64,000 bases of DNA. It comes from Dongia_A sp035695765. Its GTDB lineage: Bacteria; Pseudomonadota; Alphaproteobacteria; Dongiales; Dongiaceae. The first letter of the stretch is position 1; every line of letters starts with the position of its first letter. Location: assembly GCA_035695765.1 (NCBI GenBank), contig DASRRI010000074.1, forward strand, positions 1-64,000, in the 5' to 3' direction. The notes under the pieces were generated by a model that had not been told where the DNA came from, ran no database searches, and worked only from the letters and a program-made list of their open reading frames with translations. The translations under genes and the position numbers were made by a program. Positions 26,994 to 34,485 of this stretch are shown here, piece after piece.

Positions 26994-27022
26994 TTGAGCC
27001 TGCCAGAAACGTGCTGTATAGA
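26994..27022 (+). promoter_or_regulatory. candidate hutU promoter overlapped by operators
   Basis: TTGAGC, 17 bases, TATAGA. The -10 element lies inside the upstream operator copy, so a bound HutC would cover the promoter. Confidence 0.5.
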
Positions 27023-27036
27023 CTTGTATATACAAC
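27014..27036 (+). promoter_or_regulatory. double HutC-type operator before hutU
   Basis: Two overlapping copies: CTGTATAGACTT and the near-perfect palindrome CTTGTATATACAAC. The second matches the operator pattern known for HutC repressors (TGTATATACA core). Similar sites lie before hutC/hutF and hutH. Confidence 0.75.
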
Positions 27037-27054
27037 TTGCATCGAGATTCTGTC

Positions 27055-28725
27055 ATGACCGGAACCCGTTTCAACGCCCGCACCATTCGCGCTCCCCGCG
27101 GCCGCACCCTCAGCGCCAAATCCTGGCTGACCGAGGCGCCGCTGCGCATGCTGATGAACAATCTTGACCCCGATGTAGCCGAGAACCCGAACGAACTCGT
27201 GGTCTACGGCGGCATCGGCCGGGCCGCGCGCAATTGGGAATGCTTTGACCGGATCGTCGAGAGCCTCCGGACGCTCAATGAAGATGAGACCCTGCTGATC
27301 CAGTCCGGCAAGCCGGTCGGCATCTTCAAGACTCACAAGGATGCGCCGCGCGTCCTGCTTGCGAACTCGAATCTGGTCCCTCACTGGGCGACCTGGGAGC
27401 ATTTCCGCGAATTGGATGCCAAGGGCCTGATGATGTACGGCCAGATGACGGCCGGCTCCTGGATCTATATCGGCAGCCAGGGTATCGTACAGGGCACCTA
27501 CGAGACCTTCGCCGAAGCCGGCCGGCAGCATTACGGCGGCAATCTCAAAGGGCGCTGGATCCTGACCGGCGGTCTCGGCGGCATGGGCGGCGCACAGCCG
27601 CTCGCGGCGACCATGGCTGGCGCCTCCATGCTCGCGGTGGAATGCGAGCCCTCGCGCATCGAACGGCGGTTGGAAACGCGCTACCTCGACATCAAGGCCA
27701 ATTCGCTCGACGAAGCGCTCGCGCTGCTCGATCGTGCGAAGAAGGATGGCAAGGCGATCTCCGTCGGCCTCCTCGGCAACGCAGCGGAGATCTTCCCCGA
27801 AATCCTGAAGCGCGGCGTGCGGCCCGACATGGTGACCGACCAGACCAGCGCGCATGACCCGCTGAACGGCTATCTGCCGGCCGGCTGGTCGCTGGTCCGG
27901 GCGGCCGACATGCGCCAGCGCGATCCGCAGGCGGTCGTGAAAGCCGCGAAGGAATCCATGGCCGTGCAAGTGCGCGCCATGCTCGGCTTCCAGAAGCTCG
28001 GCATTCCGACCTTCGACTACGGCAACAACATCCGCCAGATGGCGAAGGAAACCGGTGTCGAGAACGCGTTCGACTTCCCGGGCTTCGTGCCGGCTTACAT
28101 CCGTCCCCTGTTCTGCCGCGGTGTCGGCCCGTTCCGCTGGGCGGCTCTGTCCGGCGAAGCCGAGGACATTCACCGCACCGATGCCAAGGTGAAGGAGCTG
28201 ATTCCCGACAACTCGCATTTGCACAACTGGCTCGACATGGCACGCGAGCGCATCAAGTTCCAGGGCCTGCCCGCCCGCATCTGCTGGGTCGGATTGGGTG
28301 AGCGCGCGCGCCTCGGACTCGCCTTCAACGAGATGGTGGCAAAGGGCGAACTGAAGGCGCCGATCGTGATCGGCCGCGATCATCTGGATTCCGGTTCGGT
28401 CGCCAGCCCGAACCGCGAAACCGAAGGCATGAAGGACGGCTCCGATGCCGTCTCCGACTGGCCGCTGCTCAACGCGCTCCTCAACTGCGCGTCGGGGGCG
28501 ACCTGGGTCAGCCTGCATCATGGCGGCGGCGTCGGCATGGGCTTTTCGCAGCATTCCGGCATGGTGATTTGCTGCGATGGCAGCGCCGAAGCCGCGCGGC
28601 GCATCGAGCGCGTGCTCACCAACGACCCCGGCACGGGCGTGATGCGCCATGCCGATGCGGGCTATGACATCGCGGTCGACTGCGCGCGTGAGCAAGGATT
28701 GAAGCTGCCGATGATCAACGGCTGA
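27055..28725 (+). CDS. hutU: urocanate hydratase (urocanase)
   Basis: Second enzyme of histidine degradation: adds water to urocanate to give 4-imidazolone-5-propionate, using tightly bound NAD+. It has 556 residues, normal for HutU. The NAD-binding motif GLGGMGGAQPLA is near 173, followed by ARYLDIKANSLDEAL-type family blocks and PARICWVGLGERARLGLAFN, which holds the conserved active-site cysteine. The ATG at 27055 gives the usual MTGTRFNARTIRAPRG start; a TTG 18 bases upstream is possible but lies against the operator. It leads the hutU-I-D-G operon. Confidence 0.98.
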   Translation: MTGTRFNARTIRAPRGRTLSAKSWLTEAPLRMLMNNLDPDVAENPNELVVYGGIGRAARNWECFDRIVESLRTLNEDETLLIQSGKPVGIFKTHKDAPRVLLANSNLVPHWATWEHFRELDAKGLMMYGQMTAGSWIYIGSQGIVQGTYETFAEAGRQHYGGNLKGRWILTGGLGGMGGAQPLAATMAGASMLAVECEPSRIERRLETRYLDIKANSLDEALALLDRAKKDGKAISVGLLGNAAEIFPEILKRGVRPDMVTDQTSAHDPLNGYLPAGWSLVRAADMRQRDPQAVVKAAKESMAVQVRAMLGFQKLGIPTFDYGNNIRQMAKETGVENAFDFPGFVPAYIRPLFCRGVGPFRWAALSGEAEDIHRTDAKVKELIPDNSHLHNWLDMARERIKFQGLPARICWVGLGERARLGLAFNEMVAKGELKAPIVIGRDHLDSGSVASPNRETEGMKDGSDAVSDWPLLNALLNCASGATWVSLHHGGGVGMGFSQHSGMVICCDGSAEAARRIERVLTNDPGTGVMRHADAGYDIAVDCAREQGLKLPMING

Positions 28726-28726
28726 G

Positions 28727-29947
28727 ATGGCTTGGGATATCCTCCTCACCGATTGCCACGCCGCCACCATGGCGGAGACTGAGGGCTATGGCGCGATCGC
28801 GGATGCCGCCATCGCCATTGAAGGCGGTCGTATCGCGTGGATCGGCCGGCGCGTCGACCTGCCGCGGCAATCGGCGAAGGAGACAATCTCACTCGATGGC
28901 CGCTGGATGACGCCGGGCCTGATCGATTGCCATACTCACCTGGTGTTCGGCGGCGAACGCGCCGGGGAGTTCGAGCAGCGCCTCAAAGGTGCGACCTACG
29001 AGGAGATCGCCAAGGCCGGCGGCGGCATCGTCTCCACCGTGCGCGCCACGCGCGCAGCCAGCGAAGCGGAGCTGTTGAGCTCGGCGAAGGCGCGAGTGGC
29101 GAGGCTGATGGCAGAGGGCGTGACCACCATCGAGATCAAGTCGGGCTACGGTCTCGACGTGGAGAACGAGCGCAAGCAGTTGCGTGTCGCCCGTGCCCTC
29201 GGCCGCGAATGCGGTGTGACGATGAAGGCAACCTGTTTGGCCGCGCATGCTTTGCCACCGGAATTCGCGGGCCGGCCTGACGCTTATATCGACCTGGTCT
29301 GCAACGAGATCCTGCCGGCCATTGCAAGTGAAGGCCTGGCCGACGCAGTCGATGCGTTCTCGGAGCGCATCGCTTTCACCGCCGCACAGACCGCGCGCGT
29401 GTTCGACAAGGCCAAATCACTGGGCTTGCCGGTCAAGCTGCACGCCGATCAGCTGTCCGACATGGGCGGCGCCGCTCTGGCGGCGCGCTATGGCGCATTG
29501 TCAGCCGACCACATCGAGTACAGCGCGGAGTCCGGCATCGCCGCGATGGGCAAGGCCGGCACCGTCGCGGTCCTGTTGCCGGGCGCGTTCTTTTTCCTGC
29601 GCGAGAAGCAATTGCCGCTCATGGAGCAACTGCGCCGGCACAATGTTCGCATTGCGATTTCGACCGATTGCAACCCCGGCAGCTCCCCTGCCCTCTCTTT
29701 GCTGCTCATGATGAACATGGCCTGCACTCTTTTCCGCATGGCCCCCGAAGAAACTCTGGCAGGCGTCACCCGGCACGCGGCCGCCGCGCTCGGCATGGGC
29801 GCGACGCACGGTCAGCTCCGCGCCAGCTACGCTGCCGATCTCGCGATCTGGAACATCGGCCAGCCGGCCGAGCTCAGCTATTGGCTCGGCGGCAATCCGT
29901 GCGCGGGCGTGGTGCAGGCTGGGCACTGGCGCGCCAGGAGCTTCTAG
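28727..29947 (+). CDS. hutI: imidazolonepropionase
   Basis: Third step: hydrolyses imidazolonepropionate to N-formimino-L-glutamate. Amidohydrolase-fold metalloenzyme of 406 residues. The metal-binding H-T-H is at 69-71 (IDCHTHLVFGGERAGEF), further histidines are in KLHADQLSD and SADHIEY, and the metal aspartate is in STDCNPGSSP. It begins one base after the hutU stop, which implies coupled translation. Confidence 0.97.
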   Translation: MAWDILLTDCHAATMAETEGYGAIADAAIAIEGGRIAWIGRRVDLPRQSAKETISLDGRWMTPGLIDCHTHLVFGGERAGEFEQRLKGATYEEIAKAGGGIVSTVRATRAASEAELLSSAKARVARLMAEGVTTIEIKSGYGLDVENERKQLRVARALGRECGVTMKATCLAAHALPPEFAGRPDAYIDLVCNEILPAIASEGLADAVDAFSERIAFTAAQTARVFDKAKSLGLPVKLHADQLSDMGGAALAARYGALSADHIEYSAESGIAAMGKAGTVAVLLPGAFFFLREKQLPLMEQLRRHNVRIAISTDCNPGSSPALSLLLMMNMACTLFRMAPEETLAGVTRHAAAALGMGATHGQLRASYAADLAIWNIGQPAELSYWLGGNPCAGVVQAGHWRARSF

Positions 29948-29949
29948 CC

Positions 29950-30537
29950 ATGAGCGGCCGCGTCCTGCGCAGCAGCGACTACCAGCGCATGCCATGGAAG
30001 AATGGCGGCGGGACCACGACCGAGATCTGGAAGGCGCTTTCGCCGGCTGGAGAGATGCTGTGGCGCCTCAGCATCGCCGACGTGGCGAGCGATGGCCCCT
30101 TCTCGCTCTTCCCCGGCATCGATCGCACGATCATGGTGATCGAGGGCAAGGGCATGGAGCTTGCCGTCGAAGGGCAAGATGTCCGTCGGCTGAACCGCCT
30201 GTTCGAACCGTTTGCCTTCTCCGGCGATGCCAAGACCGATTGCCGCCTGATCGCAGGACCGATCCGCGACTTCAACCTGATGGTGGCGCGAAGCTACGGA
30301 AGCGGCGCGTTGCGCATCTCGCGTCTCGCGCCGACCGAGACCGTAGCTCTCGCAGAGAATGTCGCTGCGCTCCATGTGTGGAGGGGCAGGGTCGAACTGG
30401 AATCCGGAACGGTCCACGAAATGTCGGATGGCGACAGCTGGATTGCAGGCACCTACGGCGGTGCCACCGCGCGTGCACTCACGACAGCGATCCTGGCGGC
30501 CATCGTCATCGATCCAAACCAGAGGGCCGCATTGTGA
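29950..30537 (+). CDS. hutD: HutD-family protein
   Basis: Cupin-like protein of 195 residues belonging to the HutD/Ves family. Conserved features are the PWKNGGGTTTEIWKA start, the WRLSIADVASDGPFSLFPGIDRTIMVIEG block and LMVARS. Genetic work in pseudomonads points to a role in setting an upper limit on hut expression, but its biochemical activity is not settled. It starts 2 bases after hutI and overlaps the deformylase gene by 4 (GTGA). Its start is the ATG at 29950. Confidence 0.92.
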   Translation: MSGRVLRSSDYQRMPWKNGGGTTTEIWKALSPAGEMLWRLSIADVASDGPFSLFPGIDRTIMVIEGKGMELAVEGQDVRRLNRLFEPFAFSGDAKTDCRLIAGPIRDFNLMVARSYGSGALRISRLAPTETVALAENVAALHVWRGRVELESGTVHEMSDGDSWIAGTYGGATARALTTAILAAIVIDPNQRAAL

Positions 30538-31325
30538 GAATCGAACATCCGTACGAGTTCCTGCAGGGCGATACGCCGCTGCTGATCTCCATGCCGCATC
30601 CGGGATTGCTGCTGCCACACCAGGTTGAGCAGCTGTTGACGCCAGAGGCAAAGACCCTGCCCGATACCGACCGGCATCTGCCACAGCTCTATGCGTTCGC
30701 ATCCAAGCTGGGTGCGAGCCTGCTGATGGCGCGCTATTCGCGCTTCGCCATCGATCTCAACCGGCCCGAGGATGACAAGCCGCTCTATCAGAGTGCGACC
30801 ACGGGCCTGTTCCCAGAGACCTTGTTTGATGGCACGTCGATCTTTCTACCTGGTGCAGCGCGCGATGACGAGATCAAGACCGACTGCAAGGAGCGCATCT
30901 GGCGCCTGTATCACGGACGCCTGATGGCGGAGCTGAACCGGATCAAGGGCGAATTCAGCTACGCGGTCCTGCTCGATGCGCATTCCATCCGCGGCGAGAT
31001 CCCGCGATTGTTCGATGGCTTGCTGCCGGACTTCAACATCGGCACCAACGACGGCAAGAGCTGCGCGCTCTCACTTTCCGCTTCGGTCGTGAAGGCTTGC
31101 GATGCACCAGGCTATCGGCACATCCTGAACGGTCGATTCAAGGGCGGCCACATCACCCGCCACTACGGCCAACCGGATCGCGCCTTCCATGCCGTTCAGC
31201 TTGAACTCGCGCAACGCACCTACATGAACGAGCAGGCGCCGTTCGATTATCGCCCTGATCTCGCGGAGCAGGTTCAGCCAGTGCTGCAGCAGCTGGTACA
31301 AACGATGATTGATTGGCGGCCTTAG
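30534..31325 (+). CDS. hutG: N-formylglutamate deformylase
   Basis: Last step of the five-step hut route: N-formyl-L-glutamate to glutamate and formate. FGase family, 263 residues. Seen are ISMPHPGLLLP, LPDTDRHLPQLYAFASKLGA, ARYSRFAIDLNRP, LLDAHSIRGEIPRLF and NGRFKGGHITRHYG, the usual blocks with metal-binding histidines and acids. The start is GTG at 30534, overlapping the hutD stop as GTGA. The presence of this enzyme and of HutF, and the absence of a formiminoglutamase, fix the pathway variant. Its 3' end overlaps that of hutF by 4 bases, tail to tail. Confidence 0.95.
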   Translation: MRIEHPYEFLQGDTPLLISMPHPGLLLPHQVEQLLTPEAKTLPDTDRHLPQLYAFASKLGASLLMARYSRFAIDLNRPEDDKPLYQSATTGLFPETLFDGTSIFLPGAARDDEIKTDCKERIWRLYHGRLMAELNRIKGEFSYAVLLDAHSIRGEIPRLFDGLLPDFNIGTNDGKSCALSLSASVVKACDAPGYRHILNGRFKGGHITRHYGQPDRAFHAVQLELAQRTYMNEQAPFDYRPDLAEQVQPVLQQLVQTMIDWRP

Positions 31326-32686
31326 GCAGCCATCAACGCGCTCATTGCTTCACCGAACGCGCGTTCCGCCCCTTCTTCGCCGGCATGGTGGCGATCCTTC
31401 ACCACCCACTTGCCGGCAACGATCACATCCTTCACCCACGTATCGTTGCCGCCGAACAGCCACCGTCCGAGCAACTTGCCGGGTGCGACATTCGCCAGCA
31501 TCGGATGGGCGCCGTCGAGCACGACCAGATCGGCGCGCTTGCCGGCGGCGATCGTGCCGATGTGCTTGCCCATCGCCTGCGCCCCGCCTTGCAAGGCTGC
31601 GGTATAGAGGGTGTCGGCGACCTCCGGCCTGTTCCCTGCACTCAGGCGATTGCGGCGCTCGTGCTTCAGGCGCTGGCCATATTCCAGCCAGCGCAGTTCT
31701 TCGAGCGCGCTCACCGACACATGTGAGTCAGAGCCGATACCGAAGCATCCATTCGCCGCCAGGAACTCCTGAGCCGGGAATATCCCGTCGCCGAGATTTG
31801 CCTCGGTGGTCGGACACAACCCCACCACCGCTTCGCTATGTCCCATCATGTGCACTTCGTCAGGCGATACGTGGGTCGCGTGGATCAGGCACCAGCGCTT
31901 ATCGATCTCGACCTTGTCATAGAGCCATTCGACCGGCCGGCGGTTGGACCAGGCGAGGCAATCCTGGACCTCCTTGGTCTGCTCGGCGATGTGGATGTGG
32001 ATCGGCCGCTCGCCCGGATACGCGGCCAGCACGGCCTTGATATCCGCCTCGGTCGCCGCCCGCAGCGAGTGGAAGCAGAGGCCCCAATCGGCGCCGATCC
32101 GCTTGCTGGCGCGATCGACACCTTCGGTCAGCTTCAAGTAGCGCTCGACGTCGTTCCTGAAGCGCATCTGCTTGTCAGCCAGCGGCTTGCCGCCGAAGCC
32201 GCCATGGGCATAGAAGGCCGGCAGCAAGGTCAGGCCAATGCCCGAGGTCTCCGCGGCGGCAGCGATGCGCTCCGCCATCTCCGCAAAGTTCGCGTACGGC
32301 GCACCACCGGGCTGGTGATGCAGATAATGGAACTCGGCGACCGAGGTATAGCCGCCTTTCAGCATCTCGATATAGAGATGGGTCGCGATCGCCTGAACCT
32401 GCTCCGGATCGAGGCGTCCAACCAGGCGGTACATCAGCTCACGCCAGGTCCAGAAACTGTCCTCGGGGTTGAGTGCCTCTTCCGCGAGGCCCGCCATTGC
32501 GCGCTGGAAGGCGTGTGAATGCAGGTTCGGCATGCCGGGCAGCAGCGGCCCCGCAACGCGCTCGTCACCCGCCTGGGCCGATCCATGCGACACCGCTTTG
32601 ATCGCCCCGTCGGCCCCGATCTCGATGCGCACGTCGGACTGCCAGCCATCGGTCAGCCAGGCAAGCGGCGCGTGGAGGACTTTCAT
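31322..32686 (-). CDS. hutF: formimidoylglutamate deiminase
   Basis: Fourth step: N-formimino-L-glutamate plus water to N-formyl-L-glutamate and ammonia. Amidohydrolase of 454 residues; metal-binding histidines H56 and H58 are in PNLHSHAFQRAMAG, later ones in HIAEQTKEV and LIHATHVS, and the aspartate in GIGSDSHVSVS. The gene is divergent from hutC, with an operator between them, and convergent with hutG. Confidence 0.97.
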   Translation of the reverse strand: MKVLHAPLAWLTDGWQSDVRIEIGADGAIKAVSHGSAQAGDERVAGPLLPGMPNLHSHAFQRAMAGLAEEALNPEDSFWTWRELMYRLVGRLDPEQVQAIATHLYIEMLKGGYTSVAEFHYLHHQPGGAPYANFAEMAERIAAAAETSGIGLTLLPAFYAHGGFGGKPLADKQMRFRNDVERYLKLTEGVDRASKRIGADWGLCFHSLRAATEADIKAVLAAYPGERPIHIHIAEQTKEVQDCLAWSNRRPVEWLYDKVEIDKRWCLIHATHVSPDEVHMMGHSEAVVGLCPTTEANLGDGIFPAQEFLAANGCFGIGSDSHVSVSALEELRWLEYGQRLKHERRNRLSAGNRPEVADTLYTAALQGGAQAMGKHIGTIAAGKRADLVVLDGAHPMLANVAPGKLLGRWLFGGNDTWVKDVIVAGKWVVKDRHHAGEEGAERAFGEAMSALMAA

Positions 32687-32757
32687 GGGCGAATGGCTTC
32701 TTTGCGATGTTGAAAGGGGGAGGTACCCTTGTGGTTACAAATCATGTCTGGCATAAG

Positions 32758-32771
32758 CCTGTCTAGACAGG
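32758..32771 (+). promoter_or_regulatory. HutC-type operator between hutF and hutC
   Basis: Perfect 14-base palindrome CCTGTCTAGACAGG in the 101-base gap between the divergent genes. It resembles the hutU and hutH sites at the TGT and ACA arms. A possible hutC promoter (TTGTGG, 17 bases, CATAAG) lies just upstream, so binding would autoregulate hutC. Confidence 0.7.
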
Positions 32772-32787
32772 AACGGACACGAATCTG

Positions 32788-33501
32788 TTGAATACCGAAC
32801 TCCTGCCCCGATATTCGCGCGTCAAGCGCATGATTACCGAGCGCATCGATTCCGGCGAATGGCAGCCGCGTCACCGCATTCCATCGGAATCAGAGCTGGT
32901 GCGCGACCTCGGCGTCAGCCGGATGACCATCAACCGCGCCTTGCGCGAGCTGACCTTGGATGGGCGCCTGATCCGCGTCCAGGGCGTCGGCACATTTGTC
33001 GCGGAACCAAAGCCGATCTCGGCCCTGTTCGAGGTGCGCAACATCGCCGACGAGATCGCGGCGCGCGGCCATCGCCACAGCTCGCAGGTGCTCACCTTGC
33101 GCAAGGAGAAGGCGAATGCCGATATTGCGCAAGCGCTGGGCATGAAGGCCGGCGAAGCGATTTTCCACTCAGTCCTCGTACATGCCGAGGATGACATGCC
33201 GGTGCAGATCGAGGATCGCTATGTCGTGCCGGGCTCAGCGCCGGACTATCTGGCGCAGGACTTCGCGACGCAGACGCCGTACGTCTATCTGATGGCGGCG
33301 GCGCCGATCTCCGAGGCCGAGCACGTGATCGACGCGGTCCATGCGACGCCGGCCGAGCGCAAGCTGCTGAAGATCGAACCCAATGAACCGTGCCTCTGCT
33401 TGACGCGCACCACCTGGTCGAACGGCCGAAATGTCAGCTACGTCCGCCTGCTCTATCCCGGCGGCCGCTATCGCCTGCGCGGCAAGTTCAAGGCGCTGTA
33501 A
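32788..33501 (+). CDS. hutC: histidine utilisation repressor, GntR family
   Basis: Transcriptional repressor of the hut genes, induced in characterised relatives by urocanate; 237 residues. The N-terminal winged helix-turn-helix (PSESELVRDLGVSRMTINRALRELT) is about 10-75 and a UTRA ligand-binding domain follows (QIEDRYVVPGSAPDYLAQDF; CLTRTTWSNGRNVSYVRLLYPGGRY). The start appears to be TTG at 32788, 17 bases after the operator; the next in-frame ATG would cut into the DNA-binding domain. The end overlaps the MarR-GNAT gene by 14 bases, tail to tail. Confidence 0.93.
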   Translation: MNTELLPRYSRVKRMITERIDSGEWQPRHRIPSESELVRDLGVSRMTINRALRELTLDGRLIRVQGVGTFVAEPKPISALFEVRNIADEIAARGHRHSSQVLTLRKEKANADIAQALGMKAGEAIFHSVLVHAEDDMPVQIEDRYVVPGSAPDYLAQDFATQTPYVYLMAAAPISEAEHVIDAVHATPAERKLLKIEPNEPCLCLTRTTWSNGRNVSYVRLLYPGGRYRLRGKFKAL

Positions 33502-34420
33502 GCTCCAGCTCCCAGTTCTGGCCCACCAGATGGTGGCCGAAGCTGTGGTGGCGTTCCTCGCTCACGAGCTTGAAACCGGCCTGCTCGTAAATGTGACGGG
33601 CAGTGGTGAGGATGTCGTTGGTCCACAATGTGATTCTCTTGTAGCCCTTCTGCCGCGCGAACCGGATGCATTCCTCCACCAGGCGCCTCCCGACGCCGAG
33701 GCCTCGCGCCTTCGGGTCGACCAGCAGCAGGCGCAGTTTCGCAACCTCGTCACTGTCGCGCACCAGGAACACGCAGCCGACATTCTCGCCGTCCTTCTCT
33801 GCGATCCAGGCGCGCTCCTTCTTCGGATCGAACTCCCTGATGAACTTGGCCGCGATCTCCGCCACCAGCGCTTCGAAGGTTTCGTCCCAGCCATATTCCT
33901 GAGCATAGAGGGCGCCGTGGCGCTGTACGACCCAGCCCATATCGCCGGGCTGATGCGGTCGGAGGATATAGGGCGCGCCGCGCTCGGGCTCGGCGGACAG
34001 CAGAGTTTCGATCTCGCTCATCGCGACGATCAGGCGCTTCTGCTGGCGGGAAGTCAGCACGCCCAGCATCTGCGCCATGTCGTTGCGCGAGCGCGCGTTG
34101 AGTTCGGCAAATCGCCGCTGCCCCGTCTCGGTCAGGCTCAACAGTTGCTGCCGCGCGTCGGTCGGTGACGCTTGCTTGCGGATCAGCTCGCGCTCTTCGA
34201 AGCTTCTGAGTATCCGGCTGAGATATCCGGGATCGAGGCTGAGCCACTTCACCAGGTCGGACGCGGTGGCGGTTTCGAGATGCGCGAGCTCGTACAGGAT
34301 GCGCGCCTCGGTCAGCGAGAATTCGCTGCGGACCAGCCCCTCCTGCAGCACGCCGATCTGCCGGGTGTAAAACCGTGAAAAGCGCCGCACCGCTTCGACG
34401 CAAAGCGCCTGCTCTTCCAT
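33488..34420 (-). CDS. MarR-family regulator fused to a GNAT acetyltransferase
   Basis: Two-domain protein of 310 residues. Residues 1-150 form a MarR winged helix (FSLTEARILYELAHLETATASDLVKWLSLDPGYLSRILRSFEERELI in that region). Residues 155-310 form a GNAT domain with the acetyl-CoA loop DPKARGLGVGRRLVEECIRFA and the C-terminal ARHIYEQAGFKLVSEE block. Such fusions are a known architecture, but their acetyl acceptors are generally unknown. The ATG at 34420 is preceded by GGAGG at six bases. Its position between hutC and the hutH-like gene suggests, but does not prove, a histidine-related job. Confidence 0.88.
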   Translation of the reverse strand: MEEQALCVEAVRRFSRFYTRQIGVLQEGLVRSEFSLTEARILYELAHLETATASDLVKWLSLDPGYLSRILRSFEERELIRKQASPTDARQQLLSLTETGQRRFAELNARSRNDMAQMLGVLTSRQQKRLIVAMSEIETLLSAEPERGAPYILRPHQPGDMGWVVQRHGALYAQEYGWDETFEALVAEIAAKFIREFDPKKERAWIAEKDGENVGCVFLVRDSDEVAKLRLLLVDPKARGLGVGRRLVEECIRFARQKGYKRITLWTNDILTTARHIYEQAGFKLVSEERHHSFGHHLVGQNWELELTAP

Positions 34421-34464
34421 GCCGAGCCTCCACGACACGCCATATCGTTGCCACAGTTAACAGA

Positions 34465-34485
34465 TTTAGTTGACTAAAGCAACTA
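34465..34485. promoter_or_regulatory. palindromic sites before the MarR-GNAT gene
   Basis: Two overlapping inverted repeats, TTTAG-TTGA-CTAAA and TAGTTG-N7-CAACTA, in an AT-rich patch about 45-65 bases before the MarR-GNAT ATG and abutting the hutH-like stop. MarR proteins usually bind such palindromes at their own promoter, so this is a candidate autoregulatory operator. Confidence 0.4.

Noticed and set aside
26944..28770. 608-codon minus-strand open frame opposite hutU
   Set aside because: Shadow of hutU; no ribosome site or family feature, and it would cover the hutU promoter and operators.
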